From Hoeflea_A sp039025395 (GTDB taxonomy: Bacteria; Pseudomonadota; Alphaproteobacteria; Rhizobiales; Rhizobiaceae), in contig JBCCOK010000002.1 of NCBI GenBank assembly GCA_039025395.1, forward strand, positions 1 to 64,000: a stretch of DNA of 64,000 nucleotides, given 5' to 3'. Positions 1 to 8,800 of this stretch are shown one piece after another. Position 1 is the stretch's first letter. Every line of letters begins with the position of its first letter. The notes under the pieces were generated by a model. The model was not told the origin of the DNA. It saw only the letters and a list, made by a program, of their open reading frames with translations, and ran no database searches. Both the position numbers and the translations under genes were made by a program.

Positions 1-23
1 CCCACATCGCGCTGCGCGACGCG

Positions 24-102
24 CGCGTGTGGTGGATTTGAAGGTCCTGTCATCTTTTCAGCATCCTCCACACAGGACCTTCAAATCCGCAAACCACACG
101 CG
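24..102. repeat. Nested inverted repeat (hairpin 1)
   Basis: A long inverted repeat. The outer stem CGCGTGTGGT (24-33) pairs with ACCACACGCG (93-102). The inner stem is a 17-bp perfect match between 34-50 and 72-88, around a 21-nt loop. A 4-nt bulge (GCAA) sits on the right arm only. It lies about 165 bp past the 3' end of the minus-strand gene at 268. There is no T-tract, so it does not look like a simple terminator. Confidence 0.85.
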
Positions 103-117
103 AACCAATTATGCATA

Positions 118-190
118 GCGTGTCCTTGTCGAATCTGAAGTTCGTACGGAGTCTGCCGTAGATCCGGCGAACTTCAGATTCGGGACACGC
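118..190. repeat. Nested inverted repeat (hairpin 2)
   Basis: The outer stem GCGTGTCC (118-125) pairs with GGACACGC (183-190). A 15-bp perfect inner stem joins 130-144 with 168-182. A 4-nt bulge (TTGT) sits on the left arm. The loop holds a further small hairpin, TACGG/CCGTA (145-149/156-160). The design matches hairpin 1 and the inner stems are related in sequence, so the two look like divergent members of one element family. Confidence 0.85.
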
Positions 191-267
191 GCCCGAATGA
201 ACCGATCTTCCGCCATCAAATGCTTCAAGCTAAACCAGAAACGCTCTAAAGCATGTTCAGGCTGCAA

Positions 268-645
268 TCACACGAGCCAGGTCTCGACGTTGGTGATCGG
301 TTCCTTTCGGGTGATCGCCTGCAATGCCTTGACGCAGCGGATGATGAACCAGACCGCGGTCGCAACCGCCAACAGGAAACCGATAAAAACGAAAGCCGTA
401 AAAAAGCTGATGAATGAGTAGACGATGCCGATCCAGAAGGTGCGTATTGCGTACGTATAGTGGCTATCGATCCATTCCTGCGAATTTCCCCGATTCATAT
501 AGGCCATGACCATGCCAACAATGATCGTGACCGGCAGCATCAGGCCGACCAGATACAGGATGTAAACGAGTTGAGCATTCTTCTGACCGGGGTCGAACCA
601 GCCATCCGCCTGGACCGGTAAATTGTCGGGCTGCTGATCAGCCAT
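268..645 (-). CDS. DUF4870-like small membrane protein
   Basis: This 125-residue integral membrane protein has three hydrophobic stretches, at about residues 27-50, 68-85 and 86-104. The pattern, with a short polar N-terminus and a WIDSHYTYAIRTFW segment between helices, resembles DUF4870/Tic20-like proteins, whose function is unknown. An AGGAG ribosome site lies about 7 nt before the ATG at 645. It is a single gene: upstream is the convergent-facing end of a LysR gene and downstream are two large hairpins. The family call is from general resemblance and is moderately secure. Confidence 0.6.
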   Translation of the reverse strand: MADQQPDNLPVQADGWFDPGQKNAQLVYILYLVGLMLPVTIIVGMVMAYMNRGNSQEWIDSHYTYAIRTFWIGIVYSFISFFTAFVFIGFLLAVATAVWFIIRCVKALQAITRKEPITNVETWLV

Positions 646-760
646 TCCCGCCTCTCCTGATTTTTTGCGATTGGCCTAATTCTATCACAGTTGCATAGCC
701 CGTCGAGCCGATTTGATCGTTTATGGTCTTCATGAGACGCCGGTACGCCCAAAGCCTCGC

Positions 761-1678
761 TCAATTTGATCCGGCGCTCTCCCAGATCGGTTTTCTGCCT
801 ATCCTTTCGAGCAGGAAATCAATCAGGACACGGACCTTGGGCGTCAGAACGTTGGACTTCGGATAAACCAGCCACAATACGGAGCGGTCTTTGACTTCAT
901 AGTCCGGCAGCACGCGGGTGAGCGATCCGTCGGCAAGTTCATGATGTACGCTCCACAACGAGTTCGATGATATACCGGCGCCTGCCAGTGTTGCCAATTT
1001 CTGGCTAAGCCCATCATCGACCACCAGGCGGCAGCTGGCTGCCTGCGGATCAAAAATCCCTTCCTGCCCATTTCCTGCAGTCAGCCGTTTCGCTGAGGTA
1101 TCCTTGAACGCTATGAGATCATGGTTTTTGAGTTCATCCGGGTGTTGAGGCGCTCCATGCGAACGCAGATAAGCCGGTGAAGCACACAAAACGCGCCTGT
1201 CATCAGCAAGCTTTCGACCTTTCAAACTGGTATCCTCCAGCGGCGAATTGCGCAGCGCAAGGTCGAAACTGCCATCGATAATGTTGAACTGTATGTCAGA
1301 CAGACGCATGTCGAGGGCGATTCCTGCATGCTTGTCGAGAAATTCGGGTACAAGCGGGGCTATATAAAGCTGTGCGAATGTACTGGGCGCAGCAAAGCGT
1401 ATCGTGCCGGAGGCAGTGGCGCTGCCCTGACCAAGAGCGGCCCTTGCCGCGTCTTCCTGTGCGAGCATTTCCCGCGCAAATGGCAGAAATTCAGCACCTT
1501 CCAAGGACAGAGACACCTTGCGCGTGGATCGCCGCAGAAGGTCGGCGCCAATGGCTTTCTCCAGCTTCGCTAGCCTCGCGCTTGCAACGGCCGGCGCGAT
1601 ACCAAGTGTTCGCCCGGCTGCGCTGATGTTCAGCATCTCTGCAGCGCGCACGAAAAGCCTGATGCTCTCAGTGTCCAT
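761..1678 (-). CDS. LysR-family transcriptional regulator
   Basis: This 305-residue protein has the LysR layout: an N-terminal winged helix-turn-helix (residues 1-60, with AAGRTLGIAPAVASARLAKL as the recognition region) and a C-terminal substrate-binding effector domain. Length is normal. It is transcribed away from the DUF1330 gene at 1797, so by the usual LysR arrangement it probably controls that gene from the 118-bp spacer and itself. The effector domain resembles the CrgA/DsdC-like broad group common in Proteobacteria, but no inducer can be named from the sequence. Confidence 0.9.
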   Translation of the reverse strand: MDTESIRLFVRAAEMLNISAAGRTLGIAPAVASARLAKLEKAIGADLLRRSTRKVSLSLEGAEFLPFAREMLAQEDAARAALGQGSATASGTIRFAAPSTFAQLYIAPLVPEFLDKHAGIALDMRLSDIQFNIIDGSFDLALRNSPLEDTSLKGRKLADDRRVLCASPAYLRSHGAPQHPDELKNHDLIAFKDTSAKRLTAGNGQEGIFDPQAASCRLVVDDGLSQKLATLAGAGISSNSLWSVHHELADGSLTRVLPDYEVKDRSVLWLVYPKSNVLTPKVRVLIDFLLERIGRKPIWESAGSN

Positions 1679-1796
1679 CTAATTATATCCGATTTCCGAA
1701 TTCTGAAGTGTTATTTTCTGACTTTATATATTTTGCAACATCTATTTCCTGAGCACGTCAAACCAAGACGCGTTACAGACTCAGGAGATTGAACAA

Positions 1797-2099
1797 ATGA
1801 CCTATTTTTCGGTCCTGGAAGTTACCCCCACCACCGAAGACTGGATTCCCGACTATATCGGTCCGGCAAATGCTCTCGTGGCCAAGCACGGCGGAACTTA
1901 TCTCGCCCGCACTGCAAGTCACAAGCGCATGGAAGGTGAAGGAAAAGACGCTGCCCTTCGTATCATTATCGAATGGCCGTCGGAGCAGGCGGCGGAAGCG
2001 TTCATGAACGATCCTGAATACCTGCCCCATCTGAAGGCCCGTACGAAGGGTTCCAATAGCCACCATTTCCTGATCGAAGGCAAGGACGATCTCGCCTGA
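1797..2099 (+). CDS. DUF1330 family protein
   Basis: A 100-residue cytoplasmic protein of the DUF1330 type, small dimeric alpha/beta-barrel proteins without an agreed function. The ending WPSEQAAEAFMNDPEYLPHL followed by R is typical of the family. A CAGGAG ribosome site precedes the ATG by about 11 nt. It is divergent from the LysR gene at 761-1678, which makes it that regulator's likely target. The spacer between them is AT-rich and could hold both the promoter and a LysR site, but no clear T-N11-A box stands out. Confidence 0.8.
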   Translation: MTYFSVLEVTPTTEDWIPDYIGPANALVAKHGGTYLARTASHKRMEGEGKDAALRIIIEWPSEQAAEAFMNDPEYLPHLKARTKGSNSHHFLIEGKDDLA

Positions 2100-2271
2100 G
2101 CCGGCCCTGTAAACGCAGGGCGCGGTGGCTGCCTTTCTCCTACCGCCAACGCGCTTGACCATTATGCGGTACAATTGCATTATATCGTAATACAGTTATC
2201 GCGACCATTGGGAAGAAGCGGCGCAGGAATCTCCTTCGCGCCGCCGAGTTCCGGGAAGGAATTGGTCCGCT

Positions 2272-3108
2272 ATGCCGGAGATCGAACCCGCCGACACATC
2301 GCTCAAGTCGTTAACGGGGCTGCATCTATGGCATGCGCCCATGTCAAGCTGTTCGCAGCGCGTCAGGATTGTCCTGACAGAGGCCGGGCGTGAGTACGAA
2401 AGCCATCTGGTCAACCTTGAGAAGGATGAGCACGCCAGTGCCGCCTATCAGGCGATCCATCCCAAAGGCCTCGTACCGGCGCTGGTGGATGACGGGCGGC
2501 TGATCATCGAATCGATCGACATCATTCGTCACCTTGCCACCGAAGAACTTGCAGCCCCAGATGAAGACGCAGCGGATCTGCTCGCCATGGCGGACGCTGC
2601 CCAGCAGGATTTGAAACTTCTGACATTCGAATTCCTGTTCCGCGCCGCGCCGCCTCCGCCGACAGAAGCCGCCGAAGCCTTTCAGAACAACCATCAGAAT
2701 TCCTGGTTGCGTCAGTTTCGCCTGGATTTCGCCAAAGGTTTCGATGCCGAGCGCATCGAAGGCGCCATAGCGCGCACCGCAGAACGTTTCGATGTGCTGG
2801 ACGCCCGCCTTTGCGACGGGCGTCCTTACCTTTCAGGCAATCTGTTCTCGCTTTCAGACATCGCATGGATGCCCAATGTGCACCGGTTTCGTCTCATGGG
2901 CTGGCCGTTCGAGCGCACACCTCATCTGCAATCCTGGTTTGACCGAATTTCGACGCGCCAGAGTTATCGGGACGGCCTGCTTGCCTGGCAAAATGCACAG
3001 GTGATCGCATCCTTTAAAGACTACACGAGACTGCGCCAAAAGCAGCAGACCGATATTCGCAGTTCTACTTGTCTCTGCGGTGCTTCGACAGGTAATTCCG
3101 GGCATTGA
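2272..3108 (+). CDS. Glutathione S-transferase family protein
   Basis: This 278-residue protein has a thioredoxin-fold N-terminal domain (about residues 15-95) with MSSCSQRVR at the usual catalytic Ser/Cys position and VPALVDDG giving the cis-proline and glutathione-contact loop. An ESIDIIRHL segment completes the glutathione site. An all-helical C-terminal domain follows (about 110-250). It is a little longer than the usual 200-230 residues because of a C-terminal extension. The start is uncertain: GGGAAGGA lies 13 nt upstream of the ATG. The next gene, on the same strand, is a TRAP solute-binding protein, but the substrate is not evident. Confidence 0.85.
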   Translation: MPEIEPADTSLKSLTGLHLWHAPMSSCSQRVRIVLTEAGREYESHLVNLEKDEHASAAYQAIHPKGLVPALVDDGRLIIESIDIIRHLATEELAAPDEDAADLLAMADAAQQDLKLLTFEFLFRAAPPPPTEAAEAFQNNHQNSWLRQFRLDFAKGFDAERIEGAIARTAERFDVLDARLCDGRPYLSGNLFSLSDIAWMPNVHRFRLMGWPFERTPHLQSWFDRISTRQSYRDGLLAWQNAQVIASFKDYTRLRQKQQTDIRSSTCLCGASTGNSGH

Positions 3109-3216
3109 GATAGTAATCCTTGCAATTCGACTAGAGGAAGTGGGAGACTGAACCAAGACATTTCAATGTCGAATACAGGTTCTTCAAGAACCGATGGACT
3201 ACAGGGAGGAAACCAC

Positions 3217-4260
3217 ATGTCCACAATCGGCAAACTTGCCGGCGTACTGGCGATCTGCGCCATGTCGGCGACTGCGCACGCACAGGTCAATCTTTCTGCT
3301 GAGACGTCTTCGCCGACCGGAGCGCCCGGGACGACGATCCTGACGCTGGCAGAAGTCGCCGCAGCGGACGGGATCGCCAATATCCAGGTGACCACCGGCC
3401 AGACGCTCACCAATGCAGTGCAGAATGTGGCGGAGGGAAACATAGACATAGCGGCAGCGCCTTTCGTGCTTCCGTTCCTGATGTCGAGAGGCGCCGGCCC
3501 CTATGCGAAACTGGGTGATGAGGGTGCTGCACTCGCCGACAATCTTGCAGCTCTTTATACCTATCGGTTTGCGGCTTTCTCCGTCTTTGCATTCGAAAGT
3601 GCGGAGTTCGACGGCTGGCAGGATATCGAAGGCAAGACCGTCTACAATGGTCCTCCACGCGGCGCAGCACTGAACCGCGCACGGGCTACGATCAAACTTG
3701 CTACCGGCCTCGATGAAGGCGAGGGCTATGAAGGACTGCAGGTAAACTGGGGCCAGGCGGTCAAGACGATCACCGACGGCTCCGCAGATGCGACAATCAT
3801 TCCACTGAACTTTCCGGACGCCCGCCTTTCGCAGGCAGCCGCTGCCGGGGCGATGAAAGTCTGGTCGTTTCCAAAGGAGCTGTTTGAGGGAGAAGCGGCT
3901 CAGAAATACATGAGAGCCCCGGGTTCGGTGGCGGTGGAAATGCCAATCACGCCCGGCATGTTTGGCGAGGGCATCACCGTCGTCTCAGAAGATGAGGTGT
4001 TTCGTGCGCCCGGAGAAGTCGGCGGAGACATCGTCAACAAGAGCATGGATTTCGAACTTGCCAAGGCTTTGACGGCGGCATTCATCGAGAATATGGACGT
4101 CTTCAAATCGAAGGCTCCCTTCATGCAGAATGTCTATCTCGGTGAAACCGATCCGGCCAAGACATCCCTGTGCGGTCCGATGCCGATCAAGTACCATCCG
4201 GGTGCCGTGGCTGCCTGGGAAGAGGCCGGCTATACGATCCCGGACTGCGCCAAACCATAG
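3217..4260 (+). CDS. TAXI-family TRAP transporter solute-binding protein
   Basis: A 347-residue periplasmic binding protein. It starts at the ATG at 3217, because AGGGAGGA lies 8 nt upstream and a clean signal peptide follows (MSTIGKLAGVLAICAMSATAHA). An upstream in-frame ATG at 3166 would bury the signal. The mature part has the TAXI layout (PTGAPGTTILTLAEVA, then NAVQNVAEGNIDIAAAP). The fused permease at 4337 follows directly, as is usual for TAXI systems. It captures an organic acid or related anion for sodium- or proton-driven uptake; the substrate is unknown. Confidence 0.85.
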   Translation: MSTIGKLAGVLAICAMSATAHAQVNLSAETSSPTGAPGTTILTLAEVAAADGIANIQVTTGQTLTNAVQNVAEGNIDIAAAPFVLPFLMSRGAGPYAKLGDEGAALADNLAALYTYRFAAFSVFAFESAEFDGWQDIEGKTVYNGPPRGAALNRARATIKLATGLDEGEGYEGLQVNWGQAVKTITDGSADATIIPLNFPDARLSQAAAAGAMKVWSFPKELFEGEAAQKYMRAPGSVAVEMPITPGMFGEGITVVSEDEVFRAPGEVGGDIVNKSMDFELAKALTAAFIENMDVFKSKAPFMQNVYLGETDPAKTSLCGPMPIKYHPGAVAAWEEAGYTIPDCAKP

Positions 4261-4336
4261 ACCTTCAAATTTATCCGATACCGGGACCTGCTGATGCAGT
4301 TCCGGTTCCGGATCGGTGTTTGGGGGAGGCCGGCAA

Positions 4337-6691
4337 TTGAGCAGCGAGAGCGAAACGAAAGAAGGCCAGGGCGGCGTCAACCCGCTTCTCTATTTTCTGG
4401 CTGTCGCGATTGTTGTCGTCGGCCTGCTCAACTCGATGCCGGGAATTCCCGGCCTCGACGACGGCGTGCAAAGTCTTACGGGTTGGCAGTGGCTGACCAT
4501 TCGCAAGTTTCCCACGGAATGGTTCTACCCGATCGCTTTCACAGCGATGATGGCCTGTGTCGCGCTGAAGCATTCAATGTACAAAAGCTGGCACGACCGG
4601 TCCCGCGCGCGTCGGGGCTTCGGCCTGTTTTTCGATATCGCGCTGGTGGTGATGGCCTTCGCCGTATCGTCAACCTATGTGGTCGAGATCGAATCGATCT
4701 GCCTTGTCGACCAGATTACCGGCGATCGCGAGCGGCTCATTACCGAGGCGCTGGACAAGGAAAAGGAGATTGCCGAGCTCTACGGTTTGCCGGAACCGAC
4801 CTCGGTGGACGATCCGCAATGCGTCAACAACACTGGCGGCTTCCTCGTCCTGATCATGGGCGTCGCCGTTCTGGTTTTCCTGGCCTACAACATCAAGGTC
4901 TGGGGTTTGCCGCTGGTCCTCGTCGCACTTGGCGTCGCGCTCTACACAATCGCCACCGTGCTGGTGTGGTATTTCCACGGGCCCGACGACATCAACAAAT
5001 ATCTGATGACCAAGCTGGCGGGTGAGCCGCGCCTTCTCGCCGACGGCCGGCCGAAGGTTCATGATATCCTCGTCAACAATTCGTCAGGCGTGCTCGGCAG
5101 GTTCATGGACATCATGCTGAACACCATATTTCCTTATCTGGTGTTGGGCTCGCTTTTCGGCGCCTCTGCCGGGGGCCAATCGATGATCAAGCTCGCCTTC
5201 CGCTGGACCCGGCACCTGCGGGGTGGCCCCGCCCATGCGGCGATCGTTTCGTCGGCGATGTTCGGAACGGTGTCCGGTGGCCCGATCGTCAATGTTCTTT
5301 CAACGGGCGTACTGACAATCCCGATGATGCTCAAACGCGGATTTTCGCGTGTTTTCGCCGGTGGAATGGAGGCTGCAGCCTCTTCGGGCGGGTCGATCAT
5401 GCCACCGGTAATGGGCGTGGCGGCCTTCGTGCTTGCAGCTCTTACGGTCGTTCCCTACTCCGAAGTGATCATCGCTGCAATTATCCCCGCCATTGCCTAT
5501 TTTTTCTGCCTGTTCCTGTCGGTTGTTTTCCAGGCCAGGAAGCAGAAAATCGAAGCGATCGGCCAGATGACGGACGACATGCATTTGAGCCGTCAGGACA
5601 TCATGAACCTGATCATGATCATCGCGCCGATCCTGCTGATTCTCGTCCTGCTCTTGACGCGGAAGGAATCGATCGGATGCGGGCTTTTCGGCGGTATCCT
5701 CGGTGCGGAAAGGACGTTCGGCGACAATGGCTGCGAGGTGACAGGCCTCTCCTGGTATCAGCAATTGGTGCAGAATTCGGTCGGCGATGCGGGAAGTGCC
5801 GGATGGTGGGCCGTCATCCTGCTTTTATGTCTGCTCTTTGTCGATCCGGATATCCGCGCAAGGCCGCGCAAGGTCGTCGATGCGCTGTTCAATGCGGGCA
5901 TTCTGATTTCGACCCTTTACCTGATGTTCCTCGCGGTCTCGATTATTGATTTCTGTCTGCAGTTTACCGGACTTCCGACCTTCATTTCGCTTGATGTCCT
6001 TGGCTGGCTGAAGTCACTTGAACTCGGCCGCGGAGGCTCGACGGCATTCCAGTTGGTTGCACTGTTCGTGACGATGCTGATCGCCATTCTTCTGGGCATG
6101 GGCATGCCCGCGGTCCCGGCTTACGTAAATGTCGCTCTGCTGATGGGCCCGGTTCTGGCTGGGCTGGGAATTGCAACCTTCACGGCGCACATGTTCATCT
6201 TTTATTTTGCGGTGGCAAGCGCGATCACGCCTCCGGTGGCGCTGGCCGCATTTGCCGCATCGACCATTACCAAGGCCGAACCCATGGCAACGGGCTTTTC
6301 CGCGGTGCGCTCGGGCATCGTCATGTTTGTCATTCCGTTCGTCTTTGCGCTCAATCCGGAACTGCTGCTGATCAGCCAGGCGGTGCTGGATCCGGCCTCC
6401 TCGACCACCGGCGAGGCGGTTTATCTGCCGGGCTATGACGGAACCATTGATTGGACCGGCCTGACCCTGCTGATCGGTCGGTTGGCGTTGTCCCTATACC
6501 TGATTGCCAGCGCCCTTGCGCGCCATGATCGCAAGCCCCTGGCGCTGTGGGATACGGTGTTGCGCATCGCCTTGGCAGCGCTGATCATGCTGGGAGAGCA
6601 AAATATTCTTGTGCCGGCTGTTGCCGCCGCCTTGGTGCTGCTTTTCTATCACAACATGATGGTCCGGCCCGCCGAAGCGCCGACCGGGTAG
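4337..6691 (+). CDS. TRAP transporter fused permease (DctQM type)
   Basis: This protein of about 784 residues combines the small (DctQ, 4 helices, about residues 15-230) and large (DctM, about 12 helices, residues 240-780) TRAP permease domains, as is typical for TAXI partners. A glycine-rich SAMFGTVSGGPIVNVLSTG segment and GMGMPAVPAYV are DctM hallmarks. The TTG at 4337 is preferred because GGGGGAGG ends 8 nt before it; a GTG at 4316 lies further upstream without a ribosome site. Together with the binding protein at 3217 it forms a complete uptake system. Confidence 0.88.
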   Translation: MSSESETKEGQGGVNPLLYFLAVAIVVVGLLNSMPGIPGLDDGVQSLTGWQWLTIRKFPTEWFYPIAFTAMMACVALKHSMYKSWHDRSRARRGFGLFFDIALVVMAFAVSSTYVVEIESICLVDQITGDRERLITEALDKEKEIAELYGLPEPTSVDDPQCVNNTGGFLVLIMGVAVLVFLAYNIKVWGLPLVLVALGVALYTIATVLVWYFHGPDDINKYLMTKLAGEPRLLADGRPKVHDILVNNSSGVLGRFMDIMLNTIFPYLVLGSLFGASAGGQSMIKLAFRWTRHLRGGPAHAAIVSSAMFGTVSGGPIVNVLSTGVLTIPMMLKRGFSRVFAGGMEAAASSGGSIMPPVMGVAAFVLAALTVVPYSEVIIAAIIPAIAYFFCLFLSVVFQARKQKIEAIGQMTDDMHLSRQDIMNLIMIIAPILLILVLLLTRKESIGCGLFGGILGAERTFGDNGCEVTGLSWYQQLVQNSVGDAGSAGWWAVILLLCLLFVDPDIRARPRKVVDALFNAGILISTLYLMFLAVSIIDFCLQFTGLPTFISLDVLGWLKSLELGRGGSTAFQLVALFVTMLIAILLGMGMPAVPAYVNVALLMGPVLAGLGIATFTAHMFIFYFAVASAITPPVALAAFAASTITKAEPMATGFSAVRSGIVMFVIPFVFALNPELLLISQAVLDPASSTTGEAVYLPGYDGTIDWTGLTLLIGRLALSLYLIASALARHDRKPLALWDTVLRIALAALIMLGEQNILVPAVAAALVLLFYHNMMVRPAEAPTG

Positions 6692-6755
6692 CAGGAATCG
6701 AGCGGCAGCCGATCTTCGGCAACGCCATGCGGACGATCAAGGGGCAGGAAAAGCG

Positions 6756-7463
6756 GTGAGACATGTTCTCATTATCGAGCACGACAAACCGACCGACACC
6801 AATACGGGCCTGAGGCACCTTGCCGATTGCGGCTTTGTCGTCAGACACGTCCGGCCATATCTGGATGAAGCGCTGCCGGCACTCGATGAACGCATAGCAG
6901 GCGTTATTATCGAGGGTGGTCCGCAATTCGTTTCGGACCTGGCGCGTTTTCCTTATCTGCGCGACGAAATGGGTTTTGTCGAGCGCGTGCTAAAGCGCGA
7001 CATTCCGCTTGTCGGCATCTGTCTCGGCGCTCAGCTTATCGCACGGCAGCTTGGCGCCAGAGTCGGCTACCACCCACAGGGATGTGTTGCACTGGGCTAC
7101 TACCAGCTGAATGTTACCGAGGCTGGCCAGGCTTTCATTCCCCCCGGCATGATGGCGCTTTGCGGCAATGCACAGGGATTCGACTGTCCATCCGATGCCA
7201 CATTGCTTGCTGCCGGAGAGCTGTTTCCCAACCAGGCTTTCCGATATGGCGACAAGACGATCGGGCTTCAGTTTCATCCGGAGGTGACGCGAAGAATTCT
7301 GGATCATTGGGAAAAGGTGCTGGGTAACAACGCAAGCAGGCCTGGCGCCCAATCGCTGGAGCAGCTCAACGCCGGATTCAGCCAGTACAACGAAACGCTG
7401 ACTGCATGGTATCGTGCATTTCTTGATCGCTTTTTTGATACGGATATGCGTTTAGTATCCTGA
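6756..7463 (+). CDS. Class I glutamine amidotransferase (GMP synthase-like)
   Basis: A stand-alone glutamine amidotransferase domain of 235 residues. The nucleophile elbow GICLGAQL carries the catalytic Cys, and LQFHPEVTRR supplies the His and Glu of the triad. It follows the TRAP permease by 64 bp on the same strand and precedes a LysE-type exporter, so it may be co-transcribed. Its role could be hydrolysis of a gamma-glutamyl compound or glutamine-dependent amidation with an unseen partner; sequence alone cannot decide. GTG start at 6756 with a GGCAGGA site. Confidence 0.82.
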   Translation: MRHVLIIEHDKPTDTNTGLRHLADCGFVVRHVRPYLDEALPALDERIAGVIIEGGPQFVSDLARFPYLRDEMGFVERVLKRDIPLVGICLGAQLIARQLGARVGYHPQGCVALGYYQLNVTEAGQAFIPPGMMALCGNAQGFDCPSDATLLAAGELFPNQAFRYGDKTIGLQFHPEVTRRILDHWEKVLGNNASRPGAQSLEQLNAGFSQYNETLTAWYRAFLDRFFDTDMRLVS

Positions 7464-7504
7464 GCAATTGAGAACGCGCCATTTTTCGGATCGGAGTTTT
7501 CGCG

Positions 7505-8137
7505 ATGCCGGTTTCCTATGAAACGCTCTTCGCCTTTATCCTTGCCAGCTTCGTTTTGCTGGTGATCCCCGGCCCCACGATCATCATGGTTGTCGGTCAG
7601 GCACTGGCGCACGGCAGACGCGTCGCCTTTGCCAGCGTCGCCGGGGTCGGCCTTGGCGATCTGGCGGCGGCGTCGCTGTCGATCATTGGCGTCGGCACCA
7701 TTCTGGCAGCGTCTGCCACGGTGTTTCTCGTGATCAAATGGGTCGGCGCAGCCTATCTCATCTATATCGGCATCAAGATGTGGATGACCCCGGTCAGCAT
7801 TCCGGACGTCAACAGCCTGCCGGCGACAGGAAGCCGGAGGACAGTGTTACGGGATTCGTTTCTGGTGACACTGCTCAATCCGAAGGGCTTGGTTTTCTTC
7901 ATGGCGTTTGTGCCGCAATTCATCGACCCGCGTGATGCCTTCGCGCCCCAGGCTGCATTGTTTGTCGTGGTCTTTGTGCTTCTCGGCGTCCTCAACGCAT
8001 GGGGCTATGCAATGCTTGCCAGCAGCGCCCGCTATGTCATCCGCCAGCCATCGGTGTTGCGGGCGGCAACCCGCACCGGCGCGTGTTTCCTCATCGGAGC
8101 GGGCCTTTTCTCGGCATTTGCGCGCCGCGCAACCTGA
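7505..8137 (+). CDS. LysE-family amino-acid exporter
   Basis: A 210-residue inner-membrane protein with six hydrophobic helices and the LysE/RhtB signature PGPTIIMVVGQALAHGRR near residues 20-38. It exports amino acids or derivatives; the family covers lysine, arginine, homoserine, threonine and others, and the cargo here is not known. GGAG lies before the ATG. The next gene starts 2 nt after this stop, so the two are probably translated together. Confidence 0.85.
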   Translation: MPVSYETLFAFILASFVLLVIPGPTIIMVVGQALAHGRRVAFASVAGVGLGDLAAASLSIIGVGTILAASATVFLVIKWVGAAYLIYIGIKMWMTPVSIPDVNSLPATGSRRTVLRDSFLVTLLNPKGLVFFMAFVPQFIDPRDAFAPQAALFVVVFVLLGVLNAWGYAMLASSARYVIRQPSVLRAATRTGACFLIGAGLFSAFARRAT

Positions 8138-8139
8138 CC

Positions 8140-8769
8140 GTGGCGCTGCAAAACCGCGTTTCTCCATTCGGTGAAATTGCTCGCCACCCGGCGCGTGGGA
8201 CAATGATGGGCAATCGCGGTGGATGCCTGCACGACGCGGCCAAGCGCACTCTGACGAAGCGGCGGTGGGTCACCCGCCGATGGATCATATGCGTGACGGA
8301 GTTTCGTGGCAGACAGCGCAAGATCATGGCGCCGAACCGCTATACGGAACTTTTCTTTCTGGATGAGGTCACCGCGTTGGCCGCAGGACACAGACCCTGT
8401 TTCGAGTGCCGTAACGGGCGGGCGAAGTCTTTTGCCGCTGCGTTTCCGGGCGAGCCCATGCCTGCCGACAACATAGATCTTGTTCTTCATCGCGAACGCT
8501 GCGTCAGCGGCGCTCCACAGCCGCTGATCGACGGCAAGGCCATCGAGGCGCTGCCCGTGGGCGCAATGATCGCGACACGAAACACCTGCTTTGCCATTGC
8601 CGCCGACAGGCTGCTCGAATGGGGTTTTAGCGGTTACAGGGCAGTCGGCAGGAATGAAGCGACCGGCATTTTCGCACTCGAGGCGGTGAAGCTGCTGACA
8701 CCGCAGTCGACCGTCGAAGCATTGCGAAACGGTTACCGGCCGACGTTTCACCACTCGGCCCATGCTTGA
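8140..8769 (+). CDS. Conserved protein with Ada-like Cys motif, coupled to LysE
   Basis: A 209-residue protein. The start is taken at the GTG at 8140, two bases after the LysE stop, because sequence resembling a conserved product (QNRVSPFGEIA, then RGTMMGNRGGCLHD) begins there. The longer frame upstream only overlaps lysE. A segment around residues 63-85 (FFLDEVTALAAGHRPCFEC, then R) recalls the LDEALAAGYRPCKRC part of Ada-type zinc domains. The first two Ada cysteines are not in the expected place. Function is unknown; a DNA- or metal-binding role is only inference. Confidence 0.65.
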   Translation: MALQNRVSPFGEIARHPARGTMMGNRGGCLHDAAKRTLTKRRWVTRRWIICVTEFRGRQRKIMAPNRYTELFFLDEVTALAAGHRPCFECRNGRAKSFAAAFPGEPMPADNIDLVLHRERCVSGAPQPLIDGKAIEALPVGAMIATRNTCFAIAADRLLEWGFSGYRAVGRNEATGIFALEAVKLLTPQSTVEALRNGYRPTFHHSAHA

Positions 8770-8800
8770 GTTTTCAGCCGTGTTCGGGCAGACAGCATAC

